NCBI GenBank assembly: GCA_001695595.3 | Contig: MBPM02000074.1 | Location: 352,367-416,366 of the forward strand | Direction of reading: 5' to 3' | Source: Plasmopara viticola | Taxonomy: Eukaryota > Oomycota > Peronosporomycetes > Peronosporales > Peronosporaceae | DNA length: 64,000 bases | Shown: positions 12,392-23,044 of the stretch, piece by piece | Position numbering within the stretch: position 1 is the first letter of the stretch | Layout: the number at the start of each line of letters is the position of its first letter | Made by a program: the position numbers and the translations under genes | Notes under the pieces: model-generated | The model's database searches: none | The model's input: the letters and a program-made list of their open reading frames with translations, nothing else | What the model was told of the DNA's origin: nothing

Positions 12392-15300
12392 AAATGAAGT
12401 CAATTTATCGTAATCACTTACGTGTTTCTTGTTTTAACATACTTGACTAACCAAGTGCCGATCATGCGTTGGCTTAAAGTCTTCGATAGAGCAACTTTAA
12501 CGGCGGGTGCTACTTTGTCGGATACGATCGATCTGTTGCCTAGCCCATTATCAACGGTTTCAGCCACAACATCGAGGCTTGCTACATTAACGAATTTGCC
12601 GAACACAGATGAAAGCGTCCCAAACTAAGTTAGGATTGAAGATAGCTTTAACGTACAGATGTAAATTCGGGTGCTAATTATGATTTCGATAATGATATTT
12701 TGGCTGGATTGCTACCTCATTGTCAATGAAAAACCATCGAAATCAATTTTTGGTCGTTTCTTTTAGTGGGCATGGTGCTAGTAAGAGTATGATTGTGTCT
12801 AGTATTTGCAATTGAAACTACGCCCTCACAACTTATAACCCCGTATTGTTCTCCAAGTGATCGATGTGTGATGGTTTTTAAAGTGCAATATATTCAATGA
12901 TATTTAGAGCCTTTTGGCGAGGTTAAATTTGCCGGCCACCTAGAATCAGGCAAGACTAATATATCTTGCTTGTCGCAGCCATAACAGTGAATGTTGCTTT
13001 TCTCGGCATAAACAGCTGCCCACGAACACCATCTTGTTCGCCAAAAAGTCATGGCGTCACGTTCTTGTAGAAAAATAATTCTGTTCACTACTAAACATCT
13101 CGTGAGAAGCAATTCAAATTGTTTATTTATTGTCGCTACATGACTCAAAAGAGCGCGGGTGAGGTGGTCTTTCTTTCGGGCCATTTTCACTTCAGTTTGT
13201 ATGGAGAGTGGCACCAGTAATCCACTTCCTAAGTTCATGTAAAGTTTTAATAAAATTACGCCTCCCCTGCTTTCACGTGAGCGCTAGCGAAACTCTAAGC
13301 TTACCGAAACGAGTGCTGCTTTCAGCTGCCCCTTCATGCGTTTCCATCAGATAAAACACATCAGTGAAGTAGTTTTACGGAAGGGTATCCAATTCTTATC
13401 CCGATCTCCAAGTAAGTGGTGCAAAAGTAGCTTGCAAGTGATGATCTGTAGTCGTGAACTTTATGACCTTCTTGATCCAAAAAATGCTTTCATTTTCCTG
13501 CTTACAAATTAATAAATTATATATATAGCTAGTTAGTTTGAGCTGGTGACGAGTGCAAGACTTCCAACTCAAACACCATACTAGTCGTTGCCTATTAAGC
13601 TCAAAATATTCTAACAAGTTTACATTGCTCTCGTCGTAAAAGCCAATGCCGGACTCCTGTTGCTTTACATGAAAAGGACTTGGTGTCCGCCTAATCCTGC
13701 AAAAATAAAAATATTGTAGCACATTTCTCAGGTCTGTCGCTTCGAAAGCAAGCATGAAAGACATAACGCACTACGCTACTAATCAGTTAGTACAGTCTCG
13801 ATGCAAAAAGCCTGACAATCTTCTGAGTTTTAGGCTTTGGATGATACTTGCAGGCTCTCACCCCGCTTCTCCAATCACTTTTTGCCATTAAGTAGACGAA
13901 AGAGGAAGCCACATAATAGGAATACAATCCTGGTGATTATAATGTTGCAAAGATGATAATTCTGTTAGCGACGATCGGATGTAAAACGTCAAGACTTATC
14001 TGACTCAGTGAGAAATTTGGTAACACAAAGAAGAAGTCGTTGTCGATGATGATTTTTTTTCTAGATCTCATACTACCTGTACTAGCTGATTACAAATCAG
14101 CAACTTTGTGTAGCTTTTGTTGGTTGGTCAGCTTTACCTTTACATACGAAGACTTGCTGATGACGATTGTGGTCCAAGTGACAGTACAATGTAAGCTGAC
14201 GATAATGTGTTAGCCTTCCTTACGAACTCAATTTTGTGGGCTCAGTTTGCATTTGAAAAGCAATTGTAACATGCACGTTCACTTCCAGCGAGCCCAAAGC
14301 TATATGGGCATACAAGCGCTTTAGTAGTGGAGTTTCGAAGATTTGAGCGACACCGGAAACCACCTGACATTGAGCCGTATAAAGTCCTAAATGGCATTGA
14401 TTTTGCTATATGCGCGATGCAAATGCCCGCACTCAAAGGCGTCGAAGTACATCGGTCGTATGAACGAAAATAAAACGCCACATCTAAAGCACAACGTCTT
14501 TTGGGTTATTGTCACTATTTTAATGCATAATCTCCTGTGGAAAGGTTGACCGGTGAGAGTAGCGCTTTGGGGAGCTTTTGCTCGTGGGCGCCTGTCTTAC
14601 CCAAGTAATTGGCAACCAGGCAAATCAACAGGAGCAAGTCTCATAAGTCGGGGTCATGACTGCACTTGATATATCCCCTTTGGTACGTGAAATTATCACT
14701 GTGATAGACTTTGGTCTTGTCGTAGCTATTTGAGCGCAAGTCCTTCTGTTTTAAAGGTAGCATTAGAGATCAACAAAGGCAGCACTTACTCTAACTTTGA
14801 ATGTACTGCTTCTGTGATTATGTGTTTATGTTATGACGCTTCAGAGATCTGAGCACGGCTTCGCGACAGAGCTTACAATCAAACTAGCGTTAGAGATCTA
14901 AGTTTGACGTTAAAATTTAGACCTTAATACATCTGTCAAAGCAAAGTCTTGTCATTTGTTTCATGTCATTCTTTCTTGAGCATCTGGCTTTCCTTTAAAG
15001 AAATTTTGCCTCAATTGGCGTCTGTACCGGCATTTATAGAAAAGTGTTTTGAAAGATCATTGCACATACTGTCGCATCGAATATGTATGGACACTTGCCT
15101 GCATTATTGCACCTTTTGTTAGTAGGTAGTAAGCAGTCATTCACCAGAAATTTGTAAAGTTTCTGTGCCATGACCGCAGATAGCCAGGTGTACGACACTT
15201 TCCTTCTGTCTTGTATAGATGGGATAGGCTTAAAGCTGCGCTTGTCTGGATGAGTGGGGCACATAAAGAAGCAGCTAATAAGCATTTCTTTCGGCCAGCT

Positions 15301-17578
15301 CCAAGTCAATCCAGCGCAATTTTACGTTAGGGGGGCGACATCTGTATGATTGTCTTCAAAGAATAAAAACGTTCAAGGTCTCTATTGGTGGAGCACCCTC
15401 TCTAGAGTCAATGTAAGAAGGGTCGACTAAAAGTACTACCGGGTGTGACGGTACCACAGACACTTTGCGCAGAGAAGGCGATCGGTGTGTGCATGAGAGG
15501 CCTAAGGCTAAGCACGCCTTACACTCAGATCTTTTAATTGCAGAAAGGTACGATAAAAAAAACGAGTCATATCGCTTATAATAGTAGCACATCGTGCTTT
15601 CGTGAATGCCACGGACATATTATTCTTTAGTGTTCCGAGCCCCTCTTGGGGCTACTGACTTTAAATGTAGCCAGAATGGATTTGAGCGAAGCTGCATCGG
15701 CAGCTGCTTCAGCGACAGAAAGCTAGAGTACATGATTCGTGCCTGTTTTGAGGTGGTCAAAGAAGTAGGCGATTGTCGTACCCAGAGATATGAAGAATCG
15801 CTAGCAGTAGCCTCGCTCTAGATATTAAGAAATCACTGCTTACGCATAAAGATGGGGCACCCTACTGCGGCGAAAGCAAATTTTTATGGTGGGTGTTCTG
15901 ACTACACACACCAAAAGAACTTAGCCCAAAGAGCTTTTAAAAGCTTTATCCAGGTGTGTGGTGCTCAGAGAGCCACTTAAAATTGAAAGTCATCTTGTAC
16001 AGAGACTCGTGTTAGGCGCGAAGTACTGTACCACCAGCCGGCAATCACCACTGTTGGCAAAGCAATGTATGCTTGATAGTGCCGTTTTAACAAAATAGCA
16101 AAAATGTTTGGAGTGGTGCGGAGTTACATGTCACCGAATTTTTGTACTGGAAACCCCAAACGGAAAGGGATATTGGGCTTATACTAATAGCAAGCTGAGC
16201 AGTTTAAAGGCACTGCTAATACACGCTATAACGTAATGTGTTCGGTTAGGAAAGCGGCATCGAGCATATGCGTACAAAAAGCTTAGCAGTTTGTTGGCAC
16301 TACTATTCCAAGCAAGGATGACATATATCCTAATGCATTGTACAAGGGCACTAGGAAACGCACTGGATTTCAAACCTTAACAAATAAGGAAGCCTTCGCG
16401 ACGGTTAGTATGCTTAGTCGCATACTAGAGAAGTAGCTACAAGGGCTAACAAACACCTCAGAGACGTTTAACTGTCTGGTCACACAACGTTTCGAGCACT
16501 ATGGGTTTTGCCCAAGCACACTTCGATAATATGTTCCTCAAATGATACATATATATGCTTAAAGTACCAATTGTAAGGTTTCGTGTATGCGCATAATCTG
16601 GTGCTGCACTTAACACCCATACTGAAAGCAGGGGGAAAGAAAAAAATCTCATTTAAGCATCCGTTGCGGTCGTGACATCAACAGACGTCGTCACTTTACA
16701 TTAGGGGTTCGCACCAAGGTTTTGAGTTTTTTAACCAAGTACTAGCAGCACCTCCTGCTATAGTAATGCCAGAATTGCATAATTTTGCTGGATCGGACAA
16801 TCAAGATAGTTGGTTGTTGTGATCATTGCACCAATGGCATCCGAGGTATCCATTCGTTCTGGATATATCAGACGCTGTAGTAGCCCATTGTTAACAGCTA
16901 AAGTCGTACCTGGAACCAGAATAGTGGCTACCGTCGTCGCAGCATTGACTGAATTATGTCAAAACAAGTTCTTTGTGTGAAAGTTGCAGTATTACTTCCA
17001 TTTTGTGGGAAATTAAGACTGCATGCATCATCTGGAGATAGCTAGCAATCTGCGCCGCTTTTTGATAAATTATCACAACATTTAGTCTGAGCTCGCAAAT
17101 GTTTTAATAATTTTTTAGTCGTTGCTGGTAATTTTACTTTACTGTTAATTTTGACCGTTTTTGTTTCATGTTTTAGCCCTTAATCCTACCGCGAGATAAT
17201 TTAGAGTATCATTAACAGCAGAGGCAGACGAATTTCAGGTCGTCACTACGTAAGGAAGGCCTAATTAAAGGCCGCCATAGCCAGTCGAAACATTTAGCTG
17301 CGAAATTGCACTTCCCAATTGATACGAGCCGTAGTCATCATCAACGGCATTTACGGCACGCATGTCTATGCTAATACGGATAACCGGATCAGGACTAGTC
17401 GTCCTGTAATAATGAATATGCTAATTGCGTGCTTTCAGTCGTTATGGAAAGTGTGAATCATTGCATCCATTTTCAAGTAAGCATCCTATACTGATTTCAA
17501 AATTACATTAGGCTGAGCGAAGCTCGTGAGTCCTTGACGCGCGAGCAAACTCTTCAGTTCTCGAGCAATTCGGTGATA
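12392..17578. other. Gene-poor part of block (copy B 33100-38318)
   Basis: About 5 kb with short frames on both strands, none with a recognisable domain. The copies differ by scattered substitutions and indels, among them a short A/T-run change near 14050/34760 and the 19 bp palindromic insertion at 36730-36748. Frames that look open in one copy are often broken in the other: 37691-37909 (minus, ATG-started) is open only in copy B, and 13396-13764 (minus) is shortened in copy B. Confidence 0.5.
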
Positions 17579-17819
17579 TTGTATTGTATTGTATTACGTT
17601 ATCGCGTTGCCAAGTTCTAGTCTCAGTCTGGCTAGTCCACGGCATAGAGTAGTGTCCGCATACGTCGGGTCTCGTTCGGCGGGCAGTGCATCCACCACCG
17701 AGGTCGTGAGGGTCTTCCATTATTTTGCTTAGCTATGACTTGGTAAGAGCCCCGAAGCGCGCGAGCATATAGCCCCCGCGCTTGGAAGGAGGGCGTCACC
17801 CCAACCTTTTCCAAGCGCG
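17579..17819 (-). mobile_element. SINE-like element with TSD, copy A
   Basis: A 241 bp insertion flanked by the 11 bp direct repeat attcggtgata (17568-17578 and 17820-17830), a target-site duplication. Read on the minus strand, it ends in a pentamer tail (aatac)n, as many SINEs end in a simple repeat. A related element lies at 57445-57767 in the opposite orientation, with a different target-site duplication, so it is a dispersed family. Short length, direct-repeat flanks and simple-repeat tail indicate a non-autonomous retroposon. I could not confidently place pol III A and B boxes, so the tRNA or other origin is open. Confidence 0.62.
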
Positions 17820-18270
17820 ATTCGGTGATATGGCCACTAATAAACTACAAGAATTCGCAGGTCAGCTAAATGTGCATATCAAAAGCTCGAGAGCTCGCCC
17901 TAAATTAATTTATAGGTTTAATTGTCCAAAGATGAATTTGTTACTAACAAAGAATATCGCGAAATCTCTTAAACGCTTTGAATCGTGTTTATAAGAATGA
18001 GAGTGTATGTTGCGCAAAGCGATCATAGACGGCACTTAGAATGACAAAGTCGGAGGAATTGTTTTCAACTATTATGACGGATGCGTTAAAATACGTGTAT
18101 TTTGAATCAGTGTGCTTCTTTTTATGACAATCTTGATACTTGCACTGATAAGATCAATTTCTTTACGATGTCAGATGCTGAGTGTTTTTCGATGTTCGGG
18201 TACTAATCGGTATGATGGTATTCAAACGGGTTCATGTTTTTCGAGATCTTGAACAGAGCCATGTCAAAAA

Positions 18271-18281
18271 CCCAGCGTTGA
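18271..18281 (+). promoter_or_regulatory. Conserved motif upstream of CRN-a, copy A
   Basis: cccagcgttga lies roughly 40 bp upstream of the expected CRN-a start. The same partly palindromic core (YCARCGYTGRR) occurs upstream of all three CRN loci in each copy: 19480-19490 and 22885-22895 (minus) in copy A; 39012-39022 (plus), 40244-40254 and 43795-43805 (minus) in copy B. It may be a promoter element or just inherited 5' homology. Confidence 0.45.
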
Positions 18282-18304
18282 GTTGCACCGTCTGATAAGC
18301 TGAA

Positions 18305-18609
18305 ATGCGAATGAAGAGAACGTCCCAAGCTGTTTTGCGCTGTGGTCGGGGAGAGAGGGGATGCGTTTCCCGTGACTATCTATGCGAGCAAAGTTGTGGA
18401 AATTTGACGAAGGCGATCAAGAAGGAGAAGGCGAGACAAATCACTATAAAGCTTGGGAATTGCAGCTCTATTTCGCCCGGCAGTGCGACAGCACGTGGCT
18501 CAAATCAAGCACAGATGATGTGAAGCAGCTTAAAAAGGGGAAAAGACTGCTCTGATCGGAGAGCTGGCACACGAAATCCAAACAAATCCACGTGCTGGTG
18601 GTGGTTCCG
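18305..18609 (+). pseudogene. CRN-a: Crinkler N-terminal relic, copy A
   Basis: From 18327 the plus strand reads KLFCAVVGERGDAFPVTIYA, the typical opening of the ubiquitin-like LFLAK domain of secreted oomycete Crinkler effectors. After a frame change comes ELQLYFARQ, a variant of the LQLFLAK motif, then a Ser-Thr-Asp-Asp/Lys-rich stretch. HVLVVVP is readable at 18589-18609, directly followed by TAG. In functional CRNs this domain carries the protein out of the pathogen and into host cells, and HVLVVVP joins it to a variable C-terminal domain. Here the start codon region is damaged, at least two frameshifts occur and no C-terminal domain is confidently read. Non-functional as sequenced. Confidence 0.85.
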
Positions 18610-19085
18610 TAGCATGACGACCTTCGTTCTCGTGCCATGACTCTTTTAAAGCGCTTGGCTTCAATGCTGAGTTCGCAGCAGTGTGTCTGCTCCGCGCTGA
18701 AAACTTTGTTGCCATTGCGGATTGCAAGATCAATAAAAGGGCTGCCTCGGATACGTGGTTCGAAGAGCGTCCATGTCGTCGCGAATAGCCGATTTAAAAA
18801 TGATCAAACGCGTTTTCAAGGCTAAAAAGCAGCAACTCATTTCTCATGTCGTCAATGTAATCATCACAAGCGACAGATATTTTGGCGCGACGAAACAAAT
18901 CGACGCAATCACGAGCGACATCGGAAAGCAACATTGAGCAGCATGCATCAACCCACGATTTCGTTCGGCTGTAGCATCCACAAAAGTTGCAAATTGTCTT
19001 TGGAATCTCTGTTTCGGTCAGTGAGAGTCCTGGGGCAAGTGTGACGGCTTGAGGCACACGCGCTTCAAAAAAGAGTCATAGCAGA
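18610..19085. other. Spacer between CRN-a and CRN-b, copy A
   Basis: Both CRN relics point into this stretch, which must hold whatever is left of their C-terminal domains. Just after HVLVVVP both read a related DDLR--AMTL segment, so the outer parts are an inverted repeat. A minus-strand frame at 18794-19057 reads smoothly (CVDLFRRAKISVACDDYIDD) and may be part of the CRN-b C-terminal domain, but it has no ATG and I cannot name the domain. Copy B counterpart: 39353-39850, with extra indels. Confidence 0.45.
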
Positions 19086-19089
19086 GGAC

Positions 19090-19425
19090 GAAGGTCGTCA
19101 AGCGACAAAACCACCACAACACGTGGGTTTGCTTGAATTTCGGTTCTGGCATCGCCTCGATAACCTCCCAAGGCCAAACTTCCCATTTGTTCTTTGTCTG
19201 TGTCAGTTCTATGATAAGAGCAGTCTTTCCCCTTTCTCGAGCTTCTCCACATCACCTGAGCTTGATTCGAGCCACGTGTTGTCGCAAGGTCGGCGAAGAA
19301 GGCTGCAGTTCCCGAGCTTCACATGTGATGTACTTTGCCTTCTCCTTCTTGTCCACCTTTTTTAAAACTCCCACAGATCCCTCACATCGGTAGTCACTGG
19401 AAACGCGCTCCCAGCCACAGCTTGA
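19090..19425 (-). pseudogene. CRN-b: Crinkler N-terminal relic, copy A
   Basis: The minus strand reads VAGSAFPVTTDVRESVGVLK, the LFLAK-domain start lacking its first residues. It continues with a Lys-rich stretch, ELQPFFARP in place of LQLFLAK, a Ser-rich D-V-E-K-L-E-K-G segment, and GLDEVIEAMPEPK-like linker residues before the HVLVVV region at 19111-19124, where one C is missing compared with copy B. It is tail-to-tail with CRN-a. No intact ATG start was found and several frame changes are needed to read it. The motif order identifies it as a CRN; it is non-functional as sequenced. Confidence 0.82.
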
Positions 19426-19479
19426 GTAAGTTTTTAATTGGTTAGGGACGATGTTTTTTTTCGTATTTCATCAATCGGT

Positions 19480-19490
19480 TCAGCGCTGGG
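19480..19490 (-). promoter_or_regulatory. Conserved motif upstream of CRN-b, copy A
   Basis: Minus strand cccagcgctga, about 40 bp before the expected CRN-b start. Same YCARCGYTGRR core as at CRN-a and CRN-c. Confidence 0.42.
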
Positions 19491-20151
19491 TTTTCGGGGT
19501 GACAAAACAAATGTCGACCCGGACCGCATCTAAAAGAGAGTACTTCTCTATCATTTGCTTTGTTACATAAAGTATCAAGGTAGGGCTCAAGTGCCTATAA
19601 GGGATTTTGAAGCAGGTAGAAGCGATTCCAGTCGCTTGAGCAATCGTGGTAAAATGAGGCAAAGGACTCAAGCGACAATGGCGACTTGAATGCTTCGAGA
19701 TGGCAGACAGTGACGACATGTAAACAAGGAAATGGTGAAGGACTGAAATGAGAATACAGCACGTGAAATAAACCCACGATTCGACTGCGATTGTGGTTAT
19801 ACATACGTTCGTAAGCACAGGTCAAGACACTGAGAGTAAGCAACATCGACTTGAAAGTAAAAGAGCAAGAATGAATGTCCATCATTGAAAGAAAACTTGA
19901 AAAATTCTCATTTTTTAGACATTGATCAGGTTATTTTTCAATTGTAACACATATGCATCAACATCCTCAACAATGTGACGTATGAAAGATGTAACCACGA
20001 ACGCGATTAGTTAGATATGCGTTGTTTATAGGATCATATATGCCGAGCAAGGCTCGTGCACCTACTTACTCGTTTTTAATGTGCTGCGCATGCTGCATTG
20101 ATATTGATAAGTGAGAGATTGCTGCAGTTGTTGGGTATCTAAGTATCAATT
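19491..20151. other. Intergenic, copy A (copy B 40255-40930)
   Basis: Upstream side of CRN-b and of the plus-strand decayed gene. Short frames on the minus strand (19480-19885) are broken differently in copy B. No gene recognised. Confidence 0.45.
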
Positions 20152-21114
20152 TTGTTTCACGGATTCAGCGGTGAAGATGATGCATGCGATGATAGTGACG
20201 GTGCTGCAGACGATGGTCGTGGTATTGATGCAGGCGAGGCAAGTGCTGATGTTGGTACGATTGTTTTGTGTGCTATCATATATGTGAAGGGTTCACCGAC
20301 AGAGGAAGGGATGGTACCGACTCCTGCTCAGATTTATGCTGCTTTTACTGCTGCCTTCAAACCAGCCTGCGCTTTTGACCTAACAGATGAAGATGCATCA
20401 ACGATCGCGTGTGGTGTGATGAATGCGATTATTTACCGGAATCATGGATGTGAGAAAGCAGTCAAGAGTGTATTGGAGACTTTTGCGCTGATTAATTTGA
20501 GTTGACGGACGAAATGATAGGTGCAGTCGAAGATTCAAGTGTAAAACTCCCTTTTCGGACGTTGATTATCGATAATGTGACTCAATTAATGGACTTGACC
20601 ACGAACAGAAGCAGCGTCTGGGATCATTGGAATGAGCATCAACCGAGACAAGCAATCCTTGAATATTATCCATGAAGTTGACATGCTTATCCATGGGTAT
20701 GCCATCTCTAGATATGGTGGTGTCATCCCCATCATGTAAAGCAGAGGTTAAATATTTAGTCTGGGAAGTCAATCATTTGACACCGAATGATAATCTCCCA
20801 CGCATCACCATCTACAAGACGTCAGATGAAATTTATCAAATTTTACGCGCTGGCAGTGGATGGGGTAGAAGCAAAACACGTCAACCGGGCGTCCCACCAA
20901 TCTGCCCAGTTCAAGCACTCAACAATGTGCGTGGATGGAAAGTCATCTTTGCTCAAGAGACTCAAGCTCTCGTATGATGTCGCGAAAACGACATCATTGA
21001 AGAAACGAATCAGCTTACGCGAGAGAAGGTTTCGGCAATTGAACCAGAGCGAACGAATCAGCATTTGGAAATTGACAATATAGAAGCGGGTGCCGACACA
21101 GTTTGGAATTAGTG
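20152..21114 (+). pseudogene. Unrecognised decayed gene, copy A
   Basis: A plus-strand frame without ATG (20152-20505) starts acidic (DDACDDSDGAADDG). It reads on smoothly through IYAAFTAAFKPACAFDLTDE to ACGVMNAI. Further readable pieces in shifting frames follow: DMLIHGYAISRYGGVIPIM near 20680, and a charged, coiled-coil-like end (IEETNQLTREKVSAIE) near 20990-21040. Copy B shows the same pieces with other breaks. Consistent amino-acid-level readability suggests a former protein of about 300 residues. I do not recognise the family. Its 3' end forms part of the inverted repeat flanking CRN-c. Confidence 0.4.
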
Positions 21115-21207
21115 GCGATAGTGATGTAAAGTCAACACTCAGTAGTGAGTATTTCTCAGATAGTGTATAATTTTCAGGCACACCCCTTTCAAAGCTTTCA
21201 ACAAACA
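21115..21207. repeat. Left inverted-repeat arm at CRN-c, copy A
   Basis: About 93 bp that recur inverted at 22951-23044. The arm contains the last CRN-c codons and the spacer to the decayed plus-strand gene. It starts with gcgatagtgatgtaa and ends with the reverse complement of gtttgttgaaagc. Confidence 0.9.
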
Positions 21208-22824
21208 CATCTAACGCAACAACATACTGCTTCACACTCGCTAATGTCCCTGATCTCTGGCGAACTTCATTGGTCATGGTTCGAATCGTTTGCTTTCGAT
21301 AGTGGGGCGCTAAGTTGCTTGGAACCACGAAACTAAAGTAGAGCTGATACGTGGGGATGCCAATGCCGTTCAGCCAGAGCAAAAAGCTACGCACTGGTGC
21401 AGCTTTAATTCCGTGATCCAGATTGAGGGTCATCTGCAAGACATAACATCAAGTGTTCTTGCCATCCGAGATGAAAGCATCCAAGGCACAGAATGTACTT
21501 GACTTTGGCTGGTAGTATGTCAAGCGTTGAGGAAAAGAACGAATCTCATCAAGAGTGGAGAACCGTACCAGTGGCATGTTCTTTGGAACGATCAACCTAA
21601 CGCGTTTCTTCGAGCACAACGAACGGAGCTGTTGATGTCCTTGTCTGTGCAATTTAAACCATCTGTGGCAAAGCATCTCGTATATTTTGTTTTAAACGAC
21701 GGATGTACTTCCCGAATCGTCATTGGCGAGTGCAATTGCAAATTCCGATACTCTTTGCAGACTGTCTTCGTTTACTTGGGCAACGAACTCCTCGACAATG
21801 TACTTGGACAAAAAAACAAGATAGAACTTCGCTCGAAATTGTTCTTTGCTCGGTACCATCTCGAAAACGCGGTGACTATAATTTCCATCTCGCACAGCAT
21901 GATTTCTTTTGGCGTATGAAATAATATCCAACGCACTGAATATAGCGATAGCCTTCTGAAGTTCTGCGTCATCCTCAAGCTCTGTCTCAGTGACGATAAA
22001 TCTTGGAATTGAAAAAGCTTCCGAAGCGTTCATCTCAATAAACTCCCTGCTTCCGGCATAAAACTTGTGGTATCTGTTTCCAAAATTCAACACCAAATCA
22101 AACGAACACAGCTCCTTGACTTTCTCTTGATGTCCCACTAGAAGCCGAAAGATGCAATAAAGGTGAAAACAACTCTTACCAGTGCCTGGATTTCCCGTCA
22201 CGAGCGTGTTAGCGACTTTTTTAGCTTCGAAACACGTATTCACTTTGCGCATTAGCTCTGCAAAAATCACAGCATATGTATTTCGTTCTACAATCTTCCT
22301 GTATTGCTTCATCAGATGTGCCAACGGTGAAAATCTGGCCATCTCAAAGTACCTTGTGAATTGGTCACTTTCGTCTGCATCCAGCTTTCGTTTCTTCTTT
22401 TGGACGAAAAATGCGGCTTTAGCAAACCAGTCATTTACCCGAATACGCTTTCCGCCGTCGTCATGCGACGGAACCACGACACAATACGTGGATTTGCTTG
22501 GTTTTCGGTTTTGGCATCTCCTCAAGAACCTCCTCAAGGCCAAACTCTCCCTGTAATTCTTTGTCTTTGTGTGTCAATTTTTTGATAAGCACAGTCTTTT
22601 CCCCTCTTTTAAGCTTCTTCATGTCATCTGTGCTTGAGTCAAACCACGCAATCGCCCTTTTTGGCGAGGAACAATTGCAGCTTGTCCGCATCGACCGCCT
22701 TGAGATCGTTCTCCTTCTTCGCCTTAATAGCATCCTTCAGATGGCCAATCAGCTGACTCGCCTCGATGTCTACAGGAAACATGTTTCCCTTCACACCGAC
22801 GAGCGTGCACACCAGCGTCACCAT
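21188..22824 (-). pseudogene. CRN-c: Crinkler with P-loop NTPase, copy A
   Basis: ATG at 22824 ([16 protein letters not shown]) opens an LFLAK domain with LQLFLAKK at 22657-22680. A frame change follows, then a linker (EMPKPKTKQIHV) and the HVLVVVP boundary (22480-22500), where a second frame change occurs. The remainder is one frame: a DWFAKAAFF segment, a P-loop (GNPGTGKS, 22172-22195) and IPRFIV. The C-terminal part (YYQPKSSTF, LWLNGIGIPTYQLYFSFVVP) resembles the nuclease-like region that follows the NTPase in many CRNs. Breaks: frameshift after LFLAK (shared), frameshift in HVLVVVP (private), an 84-codon in-frame deletion at 22010, TAA at 21692-21694 (shared), TGA at 21449-21451 (private), and loss of the normal stop, so reading continues to 20843. 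Host-targeted effector by family; inactive as sequenced. Confidence 0.92.
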
Positions 22825-22884
22825 GTTTCTTATAGAGAAAGGGACGTTCTCTCTTTTCGTATTCCAGCCAATCTAATGTTGCAA

Positions 22885-22895
22885 CCCAGCGTTGA
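22885..22895 (-). promoter_or_regulatory. Conserved motif upstream of CRN-c, copy A
   Basis: Minus strand tcaacgctggg, 61 bp upstream of the ATG. Followed in sense by ttgcaac; the CRN-a motif is followed by gttgcac. Confidence 0.45.
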
Positions 22896-22950
22896 GATTG
22901 CCTACACGGGTGATTAAACAACTGTAAAAGATATTTTTTCTTTCGCTCGC

Positions 22951-23044
22951 TGTTTGTTGAAAGCATTCAAAGGGATGTGCCTAAAACTTTTATAACTGTC
23001 TGAGTATTACTCACCACTGAGTGTTGAGTTTACATCACTATCGC
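22951..23044. repeat. Right inverted-repeat arm at CRN-c, copy A
   Basis: Inverted partner of 21115-21207, about 125 bp upstream of the CRN-c ATG. Beyond 23044 the sequence is unique. No matching target-site duplication is seen outside the arms. In copy B the arm continues much further (43857 to about 44300). Confidence 0.9.

Noticed and set aside
21115..23044. CRN-c region as a DNA transposon with terminal inverted repeats
   Set aside because: No transposase, no target-site duplication outside the arms, and the arms contain gene ends; kept only as an inverted-repeat finding.
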